A DNA stretch of 64,000 bases from Phytohabitans maris (GCF_031085175.1 NZ_JAVHUY010000007.1:186001-250000), one strand, 5' to 3'; positions 42,912-50,893 are shown, counted from the first letter of the stretch. The notes: generated from the letters alone by a model not told the origin. Made by a program: numbers and translations.

Positions 42912-44302
42912 CGCGGCCGCCGCGGTATGGCCGGTGGCCGGGCGGCGGCCGCGGCCGTGACGGCGCCCGCCATCAGCCCGTGGTGCGCAGACAGGCCGCA
43001 GGCCGGGTCGGTGGCCGCCGGGTCGCCGGTGAGCTGGTACGCCTGGCAACGGCAGCCGCCGAAATCGACGTGCCGCAGGTCGCAGGCGCGACATGGGTCC
43101 GGCATCCAGGCCGTGCCACGAAACCGGTTGAAGGCCGGCGACTCGTACCAGATTTCGGCGAGCGAGGCCGCCCGGGCGTTGACCACACCCAGGTCCGGCA
43201 GCTGGCCGGCGGCCAGGCAGGGCAGCACGTCCCCGTTCGGGGCCACGACGAGCTGGCGGCTGCCCCAGCCGTACATGCAGGGTTTGGGCCGGTCGGCGTG
43301 GTAGTCGGCAGCGACGTAGACGATCTCTATCTGGTGGCCGTGCCGGGCTTGGACGGTCTGGGCGGCCGCTCGCGCCCGCTCGACCTGAGCGGCGCTGGGC
43401 ATCAACGCGGCCCGGTTGCGCCAGCCCCAGCCGTAGTACTGGGTGTGCGCCAGTTCCAGGCGGTCGGCTCCCCAGGCCACACCGAGCTCGGCGATGGCCT
43501 CCAGCCGGTCGATGTTGCCCGCGTGCAGGACGGCGTTGACGGTGAACGCCAGACCGCTGGCCCGCACCAGGGCCGCGGACGCCCGCTTGCGGTCGTGGGC
43601 GCGGATCCCGGCGAACGCGTCGGCCGGGCCGGCGTCGGCGTCCTGGATGGACAGTTGCAGGTGGTCCAGGCCCGCCGCGACGAGTGCGTCGAGCCTGGCC
43701 GCGTCGAGTGGGACGCCGCTGGTGACAAGGTTCGTGTACATGCCGAGGACGTGCGCGTGCCCGACCAGCTCGGCCAGGTCAGGACGGAGCAGCGGCTCGC
43801 CGCCGGAGAAGTGCGCCTGCAGCACACCTAGCCCGCGTGCCTCGTCGAGCACCCGCCGCCAGTCCATCGTGGACAGCTCATCCCGGTATGCGGAAAGCTC
43901 CACCGGGTTCGAGCAGTAGGCGCAGCGCAGCGGGCAGCGGTAGGTGAGCTCGGCCAGCAGCCCGGTCGGCACCGGCAGCCGCGGCACTATGGCTGCCGGC
44001 GCCGGCGGCTCCGGTCCGGACACCGGCACACCGGTGCCGTCCACGGTGAGCACCCGCCGGCCCACCAGGTCGGCGACGAGCGTGCGCACGTCCTCGACGC
44101 GGACGCCGTCGAACTCTCCGGCCAGGTCGCCGGCGATTTCCGCGACGGTACCGCCGGTGCAGCGGGTGACCACGGCACCGGCGGTCTCGTTGAGCAGCAG
44201 CACGCCTTCCGGGTACTGCAGCGCCCGCTGGCCGCGCACCCGGTCGTACGTCAGCCGCACGCCTCGACGCAGCGTGGGCCGGGCCGCGGCGGTGACGGTC
44301 AT
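42908..44302 (-). CDS. pqqE: PqqD-PqqE fusion: peptide chaperone plus radical SAM enzyme
   Basis: A 464-residue fusion. Residues 1-90 are PqqD (LRRGVRLTYDRVRGQRALQYPEGVLLLNETAGAVVTRC, then VAEIAGDLAGEFDG), which binds PqqA. Residues about 110-455 are PqqE, with the radical SAM cluster CPLRCAYC, FSGGEPLLRPDL, and C-terminal auxiliary-cluster cysteines (PCMYGWG, CRACDLRHVDFGGCRCQAYQL, DPACGLS). PqqE links the Glu and Tyr of PqqA. Both ends are coupled by ATGA overlaps to pqqC and pqqB. Confidence 0.95.
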   Translation of the reverse strand: MTVTAAARPTLRRGVRLTYDRVRGQRALQYPEGVLLLNETAGAVVTRCTGGTVAEIAGDLAGEFDGVRVEDVRTLVADLVGRRVLTVDGTGVPVSGPEPPAPAAIVPRLPVPTGLLAELTYRCPLRCAYCSNPVELSAYRDELSTMDWRRVLDEARGLGVLQAHFSGGEPLLRPDLAELVGHAHVLGMYTNLVTSGVPLDAARLDALVAAGLDHLQLSIQDADAGPADAFAGIRAHDRKRASAALVRASGLAFTVNAVLHAGNIDRLEAIAELGVAWGADRLELAHTQYYGWGWRNRAALMPSAAQVERARAAAQTVQARHGHQIEIVYVAADYHADRPKPCMYGWGSRQLVVAPNGDVLPCLAAGQLPDLGVVNARAASLAEIWYESPAFNRFRGTAWMPDPCRACDLRHVDFGGCRCQAYQLTGDPAATDPACGLSAHHGLMAGAVTAAAAARPPAIPRRPR

Positions 44303-45018
44303 GGCCGCGCGTTCGCGTAGTCGATGGCGTCCAGCATCGCCCGCAGCACGTCGCACTTGAACGCCAGCGCCGCGACGGCCGCGTCCTGCTCCTCGCGGCT
44401 GACACAGTGGGTCAGCACCAGGTCCAGCGTGTATCCGCTCTCCGCGCGCACCGTGGGGACGCGGCGTTCGAAGTAGGCGTACCCGTCCGGCTTGATCCAG
44501 TCGTAGTGGCGTCGCCACGCGACCACCCGGCCGGCCATCAGGTCGGGAGCGAACAGCTCGGTGAGCGCGGCGGCGGCACCCTGCTTCCACGGCCGGGTCC
44601 GGCAGAAGGCGACGTAGGCGTCGACCGCGAACCGGACACCGGGCAGCACGTGCCGTTCGTCGAGCACCTGCCGCCGGTCGAGCCCGACGGCCTCGGCGAG
44701 GACGAGCCAGTCTTCCAGCCCACCCTCACCGCCGGCGTTGCCATCCTGCCGTTCAGGTCCGTCCTGCCAGAGGATCCGCTCGACCCACCGGCGGCGTACC
44801 TCGGGCAGTGGGCAGTTGGCCACGATGGCCGCGTTCTTCTGGGACATGTGCCGCTGGTAGTACCAGCGGTTGGCCACCCACGCGCGCACCTCGTCCGGCG
44901 TGCACGCACCAGCGTGCAGCCGGACGTGGAACGGGTGCCGGTCCCAGTAACGCACCGACAGGCCACGCAGTCGCGCCTCGAACGCCTCCCGGCTCAGCGA
45001 CCGCGGGTCGCCAGCCAC
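44299..45018 (-). CDS. pqqC: PqqC, pyrroloquinoline-quinone synthase
   Basis: A 239-residue helical oxidase. Motifs include YWDRHPFHVRLHAG, ANRWYYQRHMSQKNAAIVANCP and WIKPDGYAYFERRVPTVRAESGYTLDLVL, all conserved in PqqC. It performs the final ring closure and eight-electron oxidation to PQQ. GTG 45018 is preferred because it gives normal length; it overlaps the pqqA end by 25 bases. Confidence 0.95.
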   Translation of the reverse strand: MAGDPRSLSREAFEARLRGLSVRYWDRHPFHVRLHAGACTPDEVRAWVANRWYYQRHMSQKNAAIVANCPLPEVRRRWVERILWQDGPERQDGNAGGEGGLEDWLVLAEAVGLDRRQVLDERHVLPGVRFAVDAYVAFCRTRPWKQGAAAALTELFAPDLMAGRVVAWRRHYDWIKPDGYAYFERRVPTVRAESGYTLDLVLTHCVSREEQDAAVAALAFKCDVLRAMLDAIDYANARP

Positions 45019-45128
45019 GGCCCGGTGTCCCCGGAGTACGCGGTCACCTCGGGTCGGGTCTCCAGGCACTCGATCCGTGGCCGGGTCCAGGCCCGCCGTG
45101 TCTTGGTCTGCTGTTTGGTGGCCGCCAT
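44994..45128 (-). CDS. pqqA: PqqA, PQQ precursor peptide
   Basis: A 44-residue peptide: MAATKQQTKTRRAWTRPRIE, then CLETRPEVTAY with the conserved Glu27 and Tyr31 (E-V-T-A-Y) that become PQQ, then SGDTGPWLATRGR. ATG 45128 is eight bases after GGAGG; a second ATG at 45134 would be too close. It is longer at the C-terminus than the usual 23-30 residues. It lies 15 bases after the PQQ dehydrogenase gene and overlaps pqqC. Confidence 0.93.
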   Translation of the reverse strand: MAATKQQTKTRRAWTRPRIECLETRPEVTAYSGDTGPWLATRGR

Positions 45129-45143
45129 GGCCATCACCTCCAA

Positions 45144-47273
45144 CTAATAGACGACGATCTTTCCGGTGCTCTGTGGGTAGATGGCGTCGTTGAAGAAGAA
45201 CTCCCCACGCTTGTTGAACGTGTGCTGGTGCGACTGCCCGGGCAGCAGCGTCCCGGTGTCGAACTCGTCCTCCCAGAACGACACCGCCGCATGGGCCGAG
45301 GCGTTGCCGGCCGGGTTGACGAAGGTGACCGTCGTGCCGAGCGGCACGCGCAGGTGCTGGGGCGCCATCGCGTTCTGCGCGATGAGGTTTTCGACGGCGC
45401 CGGGCGCCTGCGCCGCGGCGTCCCAGACCCGGCCGAGCGTCACGGTCGTGGTGCCGGTGACCGCGACCGCGCGGATCTGGTTGCGCTTGGACGGCGGTGT
45501 CGGCGCCACGGCCGGCGGCACGGTGCCGCCGAGCCTGAACGCCCAGAGGTGGTCGCCCTTGGGGATGTCCGGATACGGCAGGCCGTTGCCGCCGGCGAAC
45601 ACGGCCAGGTACTGCTCACCGTCCACTTCGTACGCGACCGGGCTGGTGTGCACACCGGCGCCGGTCTGGAAGCTCCACAACACGGTCCCGTCCCGGTCGT
45701 CCATCGCGTGCAGGACGCCGTCCGGACCGCCCTGGAACATCACCCCACCGCCGGTGGTGAGGATGCCGTTGCCGTGCGCCAGCGACCACGGCCCCTCCCG
45801 CCGCCAGACCACCGTGTTCGTGCGCGGGTCGACCGCCGCGATGCCGCCGGAGAAGTACTCCCCCAGCGGGCGGGAGGTGTTGACCCGCCCGTCGCGGGCG
45901 TTGGAGAAGCCGGAGTTGATCAGGCCGTAGCCGACGTAGATCCAGCCGGTGTGCGGGTTGAACGACAGATGTGACCAGTCCGCGCCGCCGCCCGCGCCGG
46001 GGAAGATGACCACCGGCCGGTCCCAGTGCGGGGTGAACAGCCCGCCGGCCTCGTAGAACGGCACCGGGCGGGTGGAGTTGGCATAGTCCGGATAGGGCGA
46101 GACGAACGGCTCCCCGCCCGGGATGGGCTGGGTCAGCGACGTCTTCTGCCGTGGCTCCTGCGGCACCGGGCGCTCCTCGACGCCGTGCACCGGCCGCCCG
46201 GTGGCCCGGTCGAGGATGTAGTAGTAGCAGGTCTTGCTGCCGTACACGACAACCTTGCGGGTCCGTCCGCCGATCCGCAGGTCGACCAGGACCGGGGCCA
46301 TGACGTTGTCCATGTCCCAGATGTCGTGGTGCACCGACTGGAAGTGCCAGCGCCGCCGCCCGGTCTTGGCGTCGATCGCCACGATCGAGTTGGCGAACAG
46401 GTTGTCACCGGCCCGGCTCGACCCGTCGGTGCGCGGGTACGGGCCGCTGAACGTCCAGTACACCAGGCCGAGGTCCGGGTCGATCGCCGGATGGATCCAC
46501 GGCACCGCCCCGCCGGTCTGCCACGACTCGCCCTCCCAGGTGTCGTGGCCGAACTCGCCCGGACCGGGCGCGCCCCAGAACCGCCAGGCGATCTCGCCGG
46601 TGCGCGCGTGCAGCGCGTACGCCCGGCCGCGGGCGCCGCCGGTGCTGCCCTGCATGCCGACGTAGATCAGCCCGTCCCAGTAGACGACCGCCCCGGCCAG
46701 CGTGCCGGTCAGGCCACCGCATTGGCCATTTTGCGGGTCGCAGCCGCTGTCGTTGCCGCCCTCGTCGGTGGTCAACAGCTGCTTCTGCCACACCACCTGA
46801 CCGGTGGCCTGGTCCAGGGCGTACACGATGTTGGCGCCGGAGGTGGAGAAGACCAGCCCTTCGCCGAGCGCGACGCCGCGCATGTTCGTGGTGCGCCCGC
46901 CCAGGTTGGTCTTCCACTTCACCGTGCCGGTGCGCCCGTCCACGGCGAAGACATTCTGCTGGGTGGTCTGCACGTACAGCACGCCGTCCTGGACCACGAC
47001 CGTGCTCTGCTGGTGCCGGCTCGTGTCGCCGCCCTCGAGGTTGACGTGCCAGGCGCCGCCGAGCCGGTGCACGTTACGCCGGGTGATGGCCTTGAGCGGC
47101 GAGTGGTTCTGGTTGCCCAGGTCGCCGCAGACCTTGGGAAAGTCGCGGCCGATCCGGCCGAATCCGGCCGGCTGGCGCGGCACCCCCATCGCCGCCGCTG
47201 GGCTCTGACCCATGACCGCCGCCGAGGTCGCACCCGCCGAGGTCGCCAGAAACGCGCGTCGCTGCATACCCAT
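45144..47273 (-). CDS. Tat-exported PQQ-dependent dehydrogenase with C-terminal cupredoxin-like domain (2)
   Basis: A 709-residue quinoprotein and paralogue of the protein at 28106. The signal is MGMQRRAFLATSAGATSAAV. The PQQ propeller contains SVHHDIWDMDNVMAPVLVDL and an insert with two cysteines (DSGCDPQNGQCGG) absent from the paralogue. The C-terminal 95 residues look like a cupredoxin (MAPQHLRVPLGTTVTFVNPAGN, FFFNDAIYPQSTGKIVVY) but all usual copper ligands are missing at the end. It is the first gene of an operon that continues into pqqA-pqqC-pqqDE-pqqB, so enzyme and cofactor are made together. Paired operators lie at 47284-47321. Confidence 0.9.
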   Translation of the reverse strand: MGMQRRAFLATSAGATSAAVMGQSPAAAMGVPRQPAGFGRIGRDFPKVCGDLGNQNHSPLKAITRRNVHRLGGAWHVNLEGGDTSRHQQSTVVVQDGVLYVQTTQQNVFAVDGRTGTVKWKTNLGGRTTNMRGVALGEGLVFSTSGANIVYALDQATGQVVWQKQLLTTDEGGNDSGCDPQNGQCGGLTGTLAGAVVYWDGLIYVGMQGSTGGARGRAYALHARTGEIAWRFWGAPGPGEFGHDTWEGESWQTGGAVPWIHPAIDPDLGLVYWTFSGPYPRTDGSSRAGDNLFANSIVAIDAKTGRRRWHFQSVHHDIWDMDNVMAPVLVDLRIGGRTRKVVVYGSKTCYYYILDRATGRPVHGVEERPVPQEPRQKTSLTQPIPGGEPFVSPYPDYANSTRPVPFYEAGGLFTPHWDRPVVIFPGAGGGADWSHLSFNPHTGWIYVGYGLINSGFSNARDGRVNTSRPLGEYFSGGIAAVDPRTNTVVWRREGPWSLAHGNGILTTGGGVMFQGGPDGVLHAMDDRDGTVLWSFQTGAGVHTSPVAYEVDGEQYLAVFAGGNGLPYPDIPKGDHLWAFRLGGTVPPAVAPTPPSKRNQIRAVAVTGTTTVTLGRVWDAAAQAPGAVENLIAQNAMAPQHLRVPLGTTVTFVNPAGNASAHAAVSFWEDEFDTGTLLPGQSHQHTFNKRGEFFFNDAIYPQSTGKIVVY

Positions 47274-47283
47274 CCCGCCTCGT

Positions 47284-47321
47284 GGTCCGCTAGACGGACT
47301 AGATGATCCGCTTGACGGACG
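47284..47321. promoter_or_regulatory. paired operators of the IclR regulon (PQQ dehydrogenase 2/pqq operon)
   Basis: GGTCCGCTAGACGGACT (47284-47300) and GATCCGCTTGACGGACG (47305-47321) start 21 bp apart and lie 11-48 bp before the dehydrogenase start. They are the closest pair to each other in the set and define the core GRTCCGCTWGACGGAC. Confidence 0.8.
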
Positions 47322-47429
47322 AACCATAAGCCTGATCATGGCGTCGCCACAAGACTCGGGATGGAAACAAATCCTTCACCTCGACGTACCAGAGGCTTGC
47401 TGGGCGGGCACACCGCCGATATATTCGGC

Positions 47430-47467
47430 AAACCTCTAGACGGTACATGCGGTCCACATAGCGGACC
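47430..47467. promoter_or_regulatory. paired operators of the IclR regulon (ThuA-like gene promoter)
   Basis: AAACCTCTAGACGGTAC (47430-47446) and GGTCCACATAGCGGACC (47451-47467) start 21 bp apart, 55-92 bp upstream of the ThuA-like gene at 47522. With the pair at 47284, this 250-bp divergent region holds two operator pairs, one per gene. Confidence 0.75.
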
Positions 47468-47521
47468 ACGATTCACCTCGCCGTTCCCCGCGAGAACCCA
47501 TCGACCGTTCCAGGAGTCCCC

Positions 47522-48496
47522 ATGGCCAAACGGCGTCCCACCCTGCTCGGCGCAGCCCTCGGCGCCGCGCTCACCGCGACCGTCCTGCTGCTCAGCACCG
47601 CCGTTCCCACCTCGGCGCACAACGGCGGCAGACCCGAGGACCGCGGTGCGCGAAACCTCGGCTACAGCGACTACGGCGTCTGCCGCGGCACCAACCCCGA
47701 CTGCTACCACGACTGGGACAACTTCGACCCCACCAACGGGTACCGCGTGCTGGTCTACAGCCGCACCGTCGGTCCCCGGCACGCCCACCTCGGACCCGCC
47801 CTCGGCCCCGGCCTCAACCCCCCACTCACCGAGGCCAACGCCGCCGTCAACGGCCTGCGCAAGCTCGGTGCCGACAACAACTTCGCGGTCGACTGGACCG
47901 AGGACGTCACCCAGCTCTCCTCGGCCGGCTCGCTGCAGCGCTACAACGCGGTCATCTTCATGAGCACCACCCGCGACACCCTCGACGACAACGCACAGAC
48001 CGCGCTGATGCAATACATCCGCTCCGGCGGCGGCTTCGTCGGCATCCACAACGCCTTCGGCACGGAGTACCACTGGAAGTGGTACGAAGGGCTGCTCGGC
48101 GGGGCCAACTTCTACGACCACGGCCCGAACCAGCCCGGCGTCGTGCAGATCGAGAGCCGCCGGGACGCCTCCACCGCCGGCCTGCCCCGTCGATGGGCGT
48201 TCACCGACGAGTGGTACAACCTCATCCCGTTCCCGTCCCAGGTACGGGTACTGGCCACAGTGGACGAAGACACCATGCTGCGCGGCACCACCGGAAACCT
48301 CGGCCACCCCGGCCACGGCGACAACCACCCGGTCTCCTGGTGCCAGTACTACGACGGCGGCCGCTCCTGGGTCACCACCCTCGGCCACTCCGTCGACGCC
48401 TGGACCGACACGCCCACCGAGGGCGACACCTACTTCCTGGCCCACGTCCTCGGCGGCATCGAATCCGCCATGGGCCGCAAGCCCTTCTGCCGCTAG
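47522..48496 (+). CDS. secreted ThuA-like domain protein
   Basis: A 324-residue exported protein. The signal peptide MAKRRPTLLGAALGAALTATVLLLSTAVPTSA ends in an AxA-type site. The ThuA (class-I glutamine-amidotransferase-like) fold is visible as YRVLVYSRTVGPRHAHLGPAL, YNAVIFMSTTRDTLDDNAQ, SGGGFVGIHNAFGTEYHWKWYEGLLGG, GDNHPVSWCQYYDGGRSWVTTLGHS and FLAHVLGGIESAMG. Many secreted ThuA proteins are of unknown activity. Its promoter bears the IclR-regulon operators, which links it to the PQQ enzymes. The stop codon sits in the target site of a small inverted-repeat element. Confidence 0.87.
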   Translation: MAKRRPTLLGAALGAALTATVLLLSTAVPTSAHNGGRPEDRGARNLGYSDYGVCRGTNPDCYHDWDNFDPTNGYRVLVYSRTVGPRHAHLGPALGPGLNPPLTEANAAVNGLRKLGADNNFAVDWTEDVTQLSSAGSLQRYNAVIFMSTTRDTLDDNAQTALMQYIRSGGGFVGIHNAFGTEYHWKWYEGLLGGANFYDHGPNQPGVVQIESRRDASTAGLPRRWAFTDEWYNLIPFPSQVRVLATVDEDTMLRGTTGNLGHPGHGDNHPVSWCQYYDGGRSWVTTLGHSVDAWTDTPTEGDTYFLAHVLGGIESAMGRKPFCR

Positions 48497-48733
48497 GCCC
48501 TGGTTCAAAAGGATTGTCGAGGCGAGCCGAGGTCCAGGGAGGCTACGAGCCAGCCGACTCGCCGGCACGTCCGTACGGGCTTCGTGCTCGCGCGGCGCCG
48601 GCGACTCGGCAAGCTCGCCGGCAAGTCGGGCGCAAGGTCGCATACCGGTGTTGTATGCGGCCTTACGCCCGGCGCCGCCGGTCGTCGTCTGGACCCGGCG
48701 CAGCCCGGCGAGGATTTTCGAAACAGGGCCTAG
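48493..48733. mobile_element. non-coding 241-bp inverted-repeat element (MITE-like, IS5-type ends)
   Basis: CTAGGCCCTGGTTCAAAAGG at 48493 and its counterpart ending CAGGGCCTAG at 48733 form terminal inverted repeats of about 16 bases (GGCCCTGnTTCnAAA). Both ends are flanked by CTAG, like the YTAR target duplication of IS5-family elements. The inside has an imperfect hairpin (AAGGTCGCATAC/GTATGCGGCCTT near 48642-48672) but no transposase frame. It inserted exactly at the ThuA-like stop codon. Nothing else is seen between 48734 and 48810. Confidence 0.6.
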
Positions 48734-48810
48734 CAGCCTGCGGCCGCGGTCCGGTCCACGGACGGGACCGCGGCCACCGCGCTCAGCGGCGGCCGGCGTC
48801 CGCACGCTGG

Positions 48811-49695
48811 TCACGGTCTCGCGTCCACACGGGTCAGGGACTCGAAGTGACGGAGCATCCGCTCCGGATCCGGCGCGACCCCCGCGAACAGACGGAACGC
48901 CTCGGCCGCCTGAAACACCACCATGCCGCCGCCGCCGAGCGTGCGGCAGCCCAGCCGGCGCGCGTGGGCGAGCAACTCTGTCTCCAACGGACGGTAGACG
49001 ACGTCCGCGACCCACAGCTCGGGGTGCAGCAACTCCAGCGGCAACGGAATCCCCGGGTGGCCGACCATCCCCACCGGGGTCGCGTTGACCAACCCGTCCG
49101 CCGCCCTCAGGCTCTCCTCGAGCAGGTCCGGCCCGCCACCGCCGACCCGGTCCACGCCGAACCTGCCGGCGAGCAACTCCACCAGCCGGGCCGCCCGGCC
49201 GGCGTCGGCGTCCACCACCGTGAGGCGATCCGCGCCGAGCCAGAGCACCGCGTGCGCCACGGCGGATCCCGCTCCACCGGCACCCAGCAGCACCACCCGC
49301 TCCACCGACGCACCCGGCAGCCCGCGCTCGAAGCTTCGCGTGAAGCCGGACCAGTCGGTGTTGTACCCGACCGCCGTACCGTCCGACCACACCACCGTGT
49401 TCACCGCGCCGATCGCCGCCGCGTCCGGCGACAGCCGATCCAGATGACCCACCGCCACCTGCTTGCACGGATGGGTGATGTTGAGTCCACGAAACCCCAT
49501 CCGCCGGGCCTGCCACAGCAACTCGCCGGTCGCCTCAACCGGCAGCCCGAGCGCACCGATGTCGATCAACTGGTACAGGTAGCGCAGACCCAGGTTGTCC
49601 GCCTCACGCTCGTGCAGCGGCGGACTCAGCGATGAATCGATACCGGCCCCGACCAGACCAACGAGGAACCGCCCCTCCGGCCAGGCTCGATCCAC
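48811..49695 (-). CDS. quinate/shikimate dehydrogenase (AroE superfamily)
   Basis: A 294-residue enzyme. It shows the substrate motif GIDSSLSPPLHE, catalytic Lys in FRGLNITHPCKQVAVGHLD, GAVNTVVW, YNTDWSGF, and the Rossmann motif LLGAGGAGSAVAHAVL followed by VVDAD, where the Asp suggests NAD preference. The NIT-PCKQ form resembles catabolic quinate/shikimate dehydrogenases more than anabolic AroE. GTG 49695 follows GGAGG. The TetR operator lies nine bases upstream, and the same operator controls the QsuB-like gene, which supports a role in hydroaromatic catabolism. Confidence 0.85.
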   Translation of the reverse strand: MDRAWPEGRFLVGLVGAGIDSSLSPPLHEREADNLGLRYLYQLIDIGALGLPVEATGELLWQARRMGFRGLNITHPCKQVAVGHLDRLSPDAAAIGAVNTVVWSDGTAVGYNTDWSGFTRSFERGLPGASVERVVLLGAGGAGSAVAHAVLWLGADRLTVVDADAGRAARLVELLAGRFGVDRVGGGGPDLLEESLRAADGLVNATPVGMVGHPGIPLPLELLHPELWVADVVYRPLETELLAHARRLGCRTLGGGGMVVFQAAEAFRLFAGVAPDPERMLRHFESLTRVDARP

Positions 49696-49703
49696 GCGAA
49701 CCT

Positions 49704-49732
49704 CCTAATGTACGAACTAGTACGTTAGTTAT
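49704..49732. promoter_or_regulatory. TetR operator between quinate/shikimate dehydrogenase and TetR genes
   Basis: This 29-bp sequence is the exact reverse complement of 25247-25275. The palindromic core is TAATGTAC-N6-GTACGTTA. It overlaps the ribosome site region of the dehydrogenase gene and lies 55 bp before the TetR start at 49787, so it could repress both. Confidence 0.82.
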
Positions 49733-49786
49733 CGCGTGCGGCACAATCAAACGTCAAGACCTCACCAACAAGTTGGAGCGAACGCG

Positions 49787-50434
49787 ATGACGGCACCCGC
49801 CCTCCCCGACCGCCAGCGGGACGCCGACCGCACCCGCGCGGAGATCCTGGAGGTCGCCACCCGCGAGTTCGCCGACCGCGGCTACAACGGCGCCCGGGTC
49901 GACGACATCGCCGCCCGGACCCGGACCACCAAGCGGATGATCTACTACTACTTCGGCGGCAAGGAACAGCTGTACATCGCCGTGCTGCAGCGCGCCTACG
50001 CGCAGATCCGCCAAGCCGAGCAGACCATCGACGTGGACCACCTCGACCCCGCCACCGCCATCCGCCGGCTAGCCGAGATCACCTTCGACCACCACGAAGC
50101 CCACCCCGACTTCATCCGCCTGGTCAGCACCGAAAACATCCACCGCGCCGAACACCTCAGCCAGGCCCACGACCTGGTCACCCTGAACACCCCAGCGATC
50201 CAGCTGATCCAGGGCATCCTCGAACGCGGACACACCACCGGCGTCTTCCACCGCGACGCCGACGCCATCGACATACACATGATGATCAGCGCCTACTGCT
50301 TCTTCCGGGTCGCCAACCGCCACACCTTCGGCACCATCTTCGGCCGCGACCTCATGGACCACAGCACCCGCGACCACTACCGCACCATGCTCGGCGACAT
50401 GATCGTCCGCTACCTCACCACCACGAATCACTGA
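49787..50434 (+). CDS. TetR-family regulator of hydroaromatic genes
   Basis: A 215-residue protein. The DNA-binding domain is RTRAEILEVATREFADRGYNGARVDDIAARTRTTKRMIYYYFGGKEQLYIAVLQ. The C-terminal domain has FIRLVSTENIHRAEHL and a helical core with DAIDIHMMISAYCFFRVANRHTF, as in TetR proteins of aromatic catabolism. ATG 49787 is preferred over an upstream ATG at 49736, which would overlap the operator. The identical operator copies at 49704 and 25247 define its likely targets. Confidence 0.88.
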   Translation: MTAPALPDRQRDADRTRAEILEVATREFADRGYNGARVDDIAARTRTTKRMIYYYFGGKEQLYIAVLQRAYAQIRQAEQTIDVDHLDPATAIRRLAEITFDHHEAHPDFIRLVSTENIHRAEHLSQAHDLVTLNTPAIQLIQGILERGHTTGVFHRDADAIDIHMMISAYCFFRVANRHTFGTIFGRDLMDHSTRDHYRTMLGDMIVRYLTTTNH

Positions 50435-50566
50435 CGACCCGCGAGCCTGGGCACCCAGTCCTCACGGTGCGCGGCCAGCCGGGTCTCGCGCTTTTCAACG
50501 CATCCACACGAGGACACAAGTGGGGCACCCTACTGGCCCCTGGCCCGCGGTGTTTCTGAACTGCCA

Positions 50567-50616
50567 TGTTGGGTGGAGCCGAGGGGACTCGAACCCCTGA
50601 CCCCCACACTGCCAGT
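50567..50616. repeat. att direct repeat, left copy (tRNA-Ala 3' fragment)
   Basis: Identical over 50 bp to 58969-59018. It contains the T-arm, variable loop and anticodon arm part of tRNA-Ala in minus orientation. The sequence diverges after GCCAGT, in the anticodon stem, so it is not a functional tRNA. Confidence 0.92.
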
Positions 50617-50893
50617 ACGGTCTACAGACGATGGTCACTGCCTGCGGCGCTCTGACCTCGGGTTGCCTGGTCGCAAGTGCCCGTGGTTCCCCGCGATCTC
50701 CTGTCGCCGCCCGGTCCATCTGGCGCGGATCTGGCGCGCTTGCCGGGGGATGCCGGAGGCCGCGTGATGCTGCTCCGGCAGGCTACTGGGTCCGACCCTA
50801 CCGCTGGCCCGTCGACAAGAACACCGTCAAGGAGAACTTGACACGGAAGGAGCTGGAAGGCTTCCCGTCGCGCGGGGCTCTGCCCCAATCGGG

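Noticed and set aside
28106-47273. The WDMD motif of both PQQ dehydrogenases as proof of lanthanide dependence
   Set aside because: An Asp two residues after the catalytic Asp marks lanthanide methanol dehydrogenases, but as I recall membrane glucose dehydrogenases also have a similar HHDLWDMD stretch and use Ca or Mg. The motif alone cannot decide.
50567-50616. A second tRNA-Ala gene
   Set aside because: Only the 3' half is present; the 5' arm and D-arm are missing. It is the att copy left by insertion.
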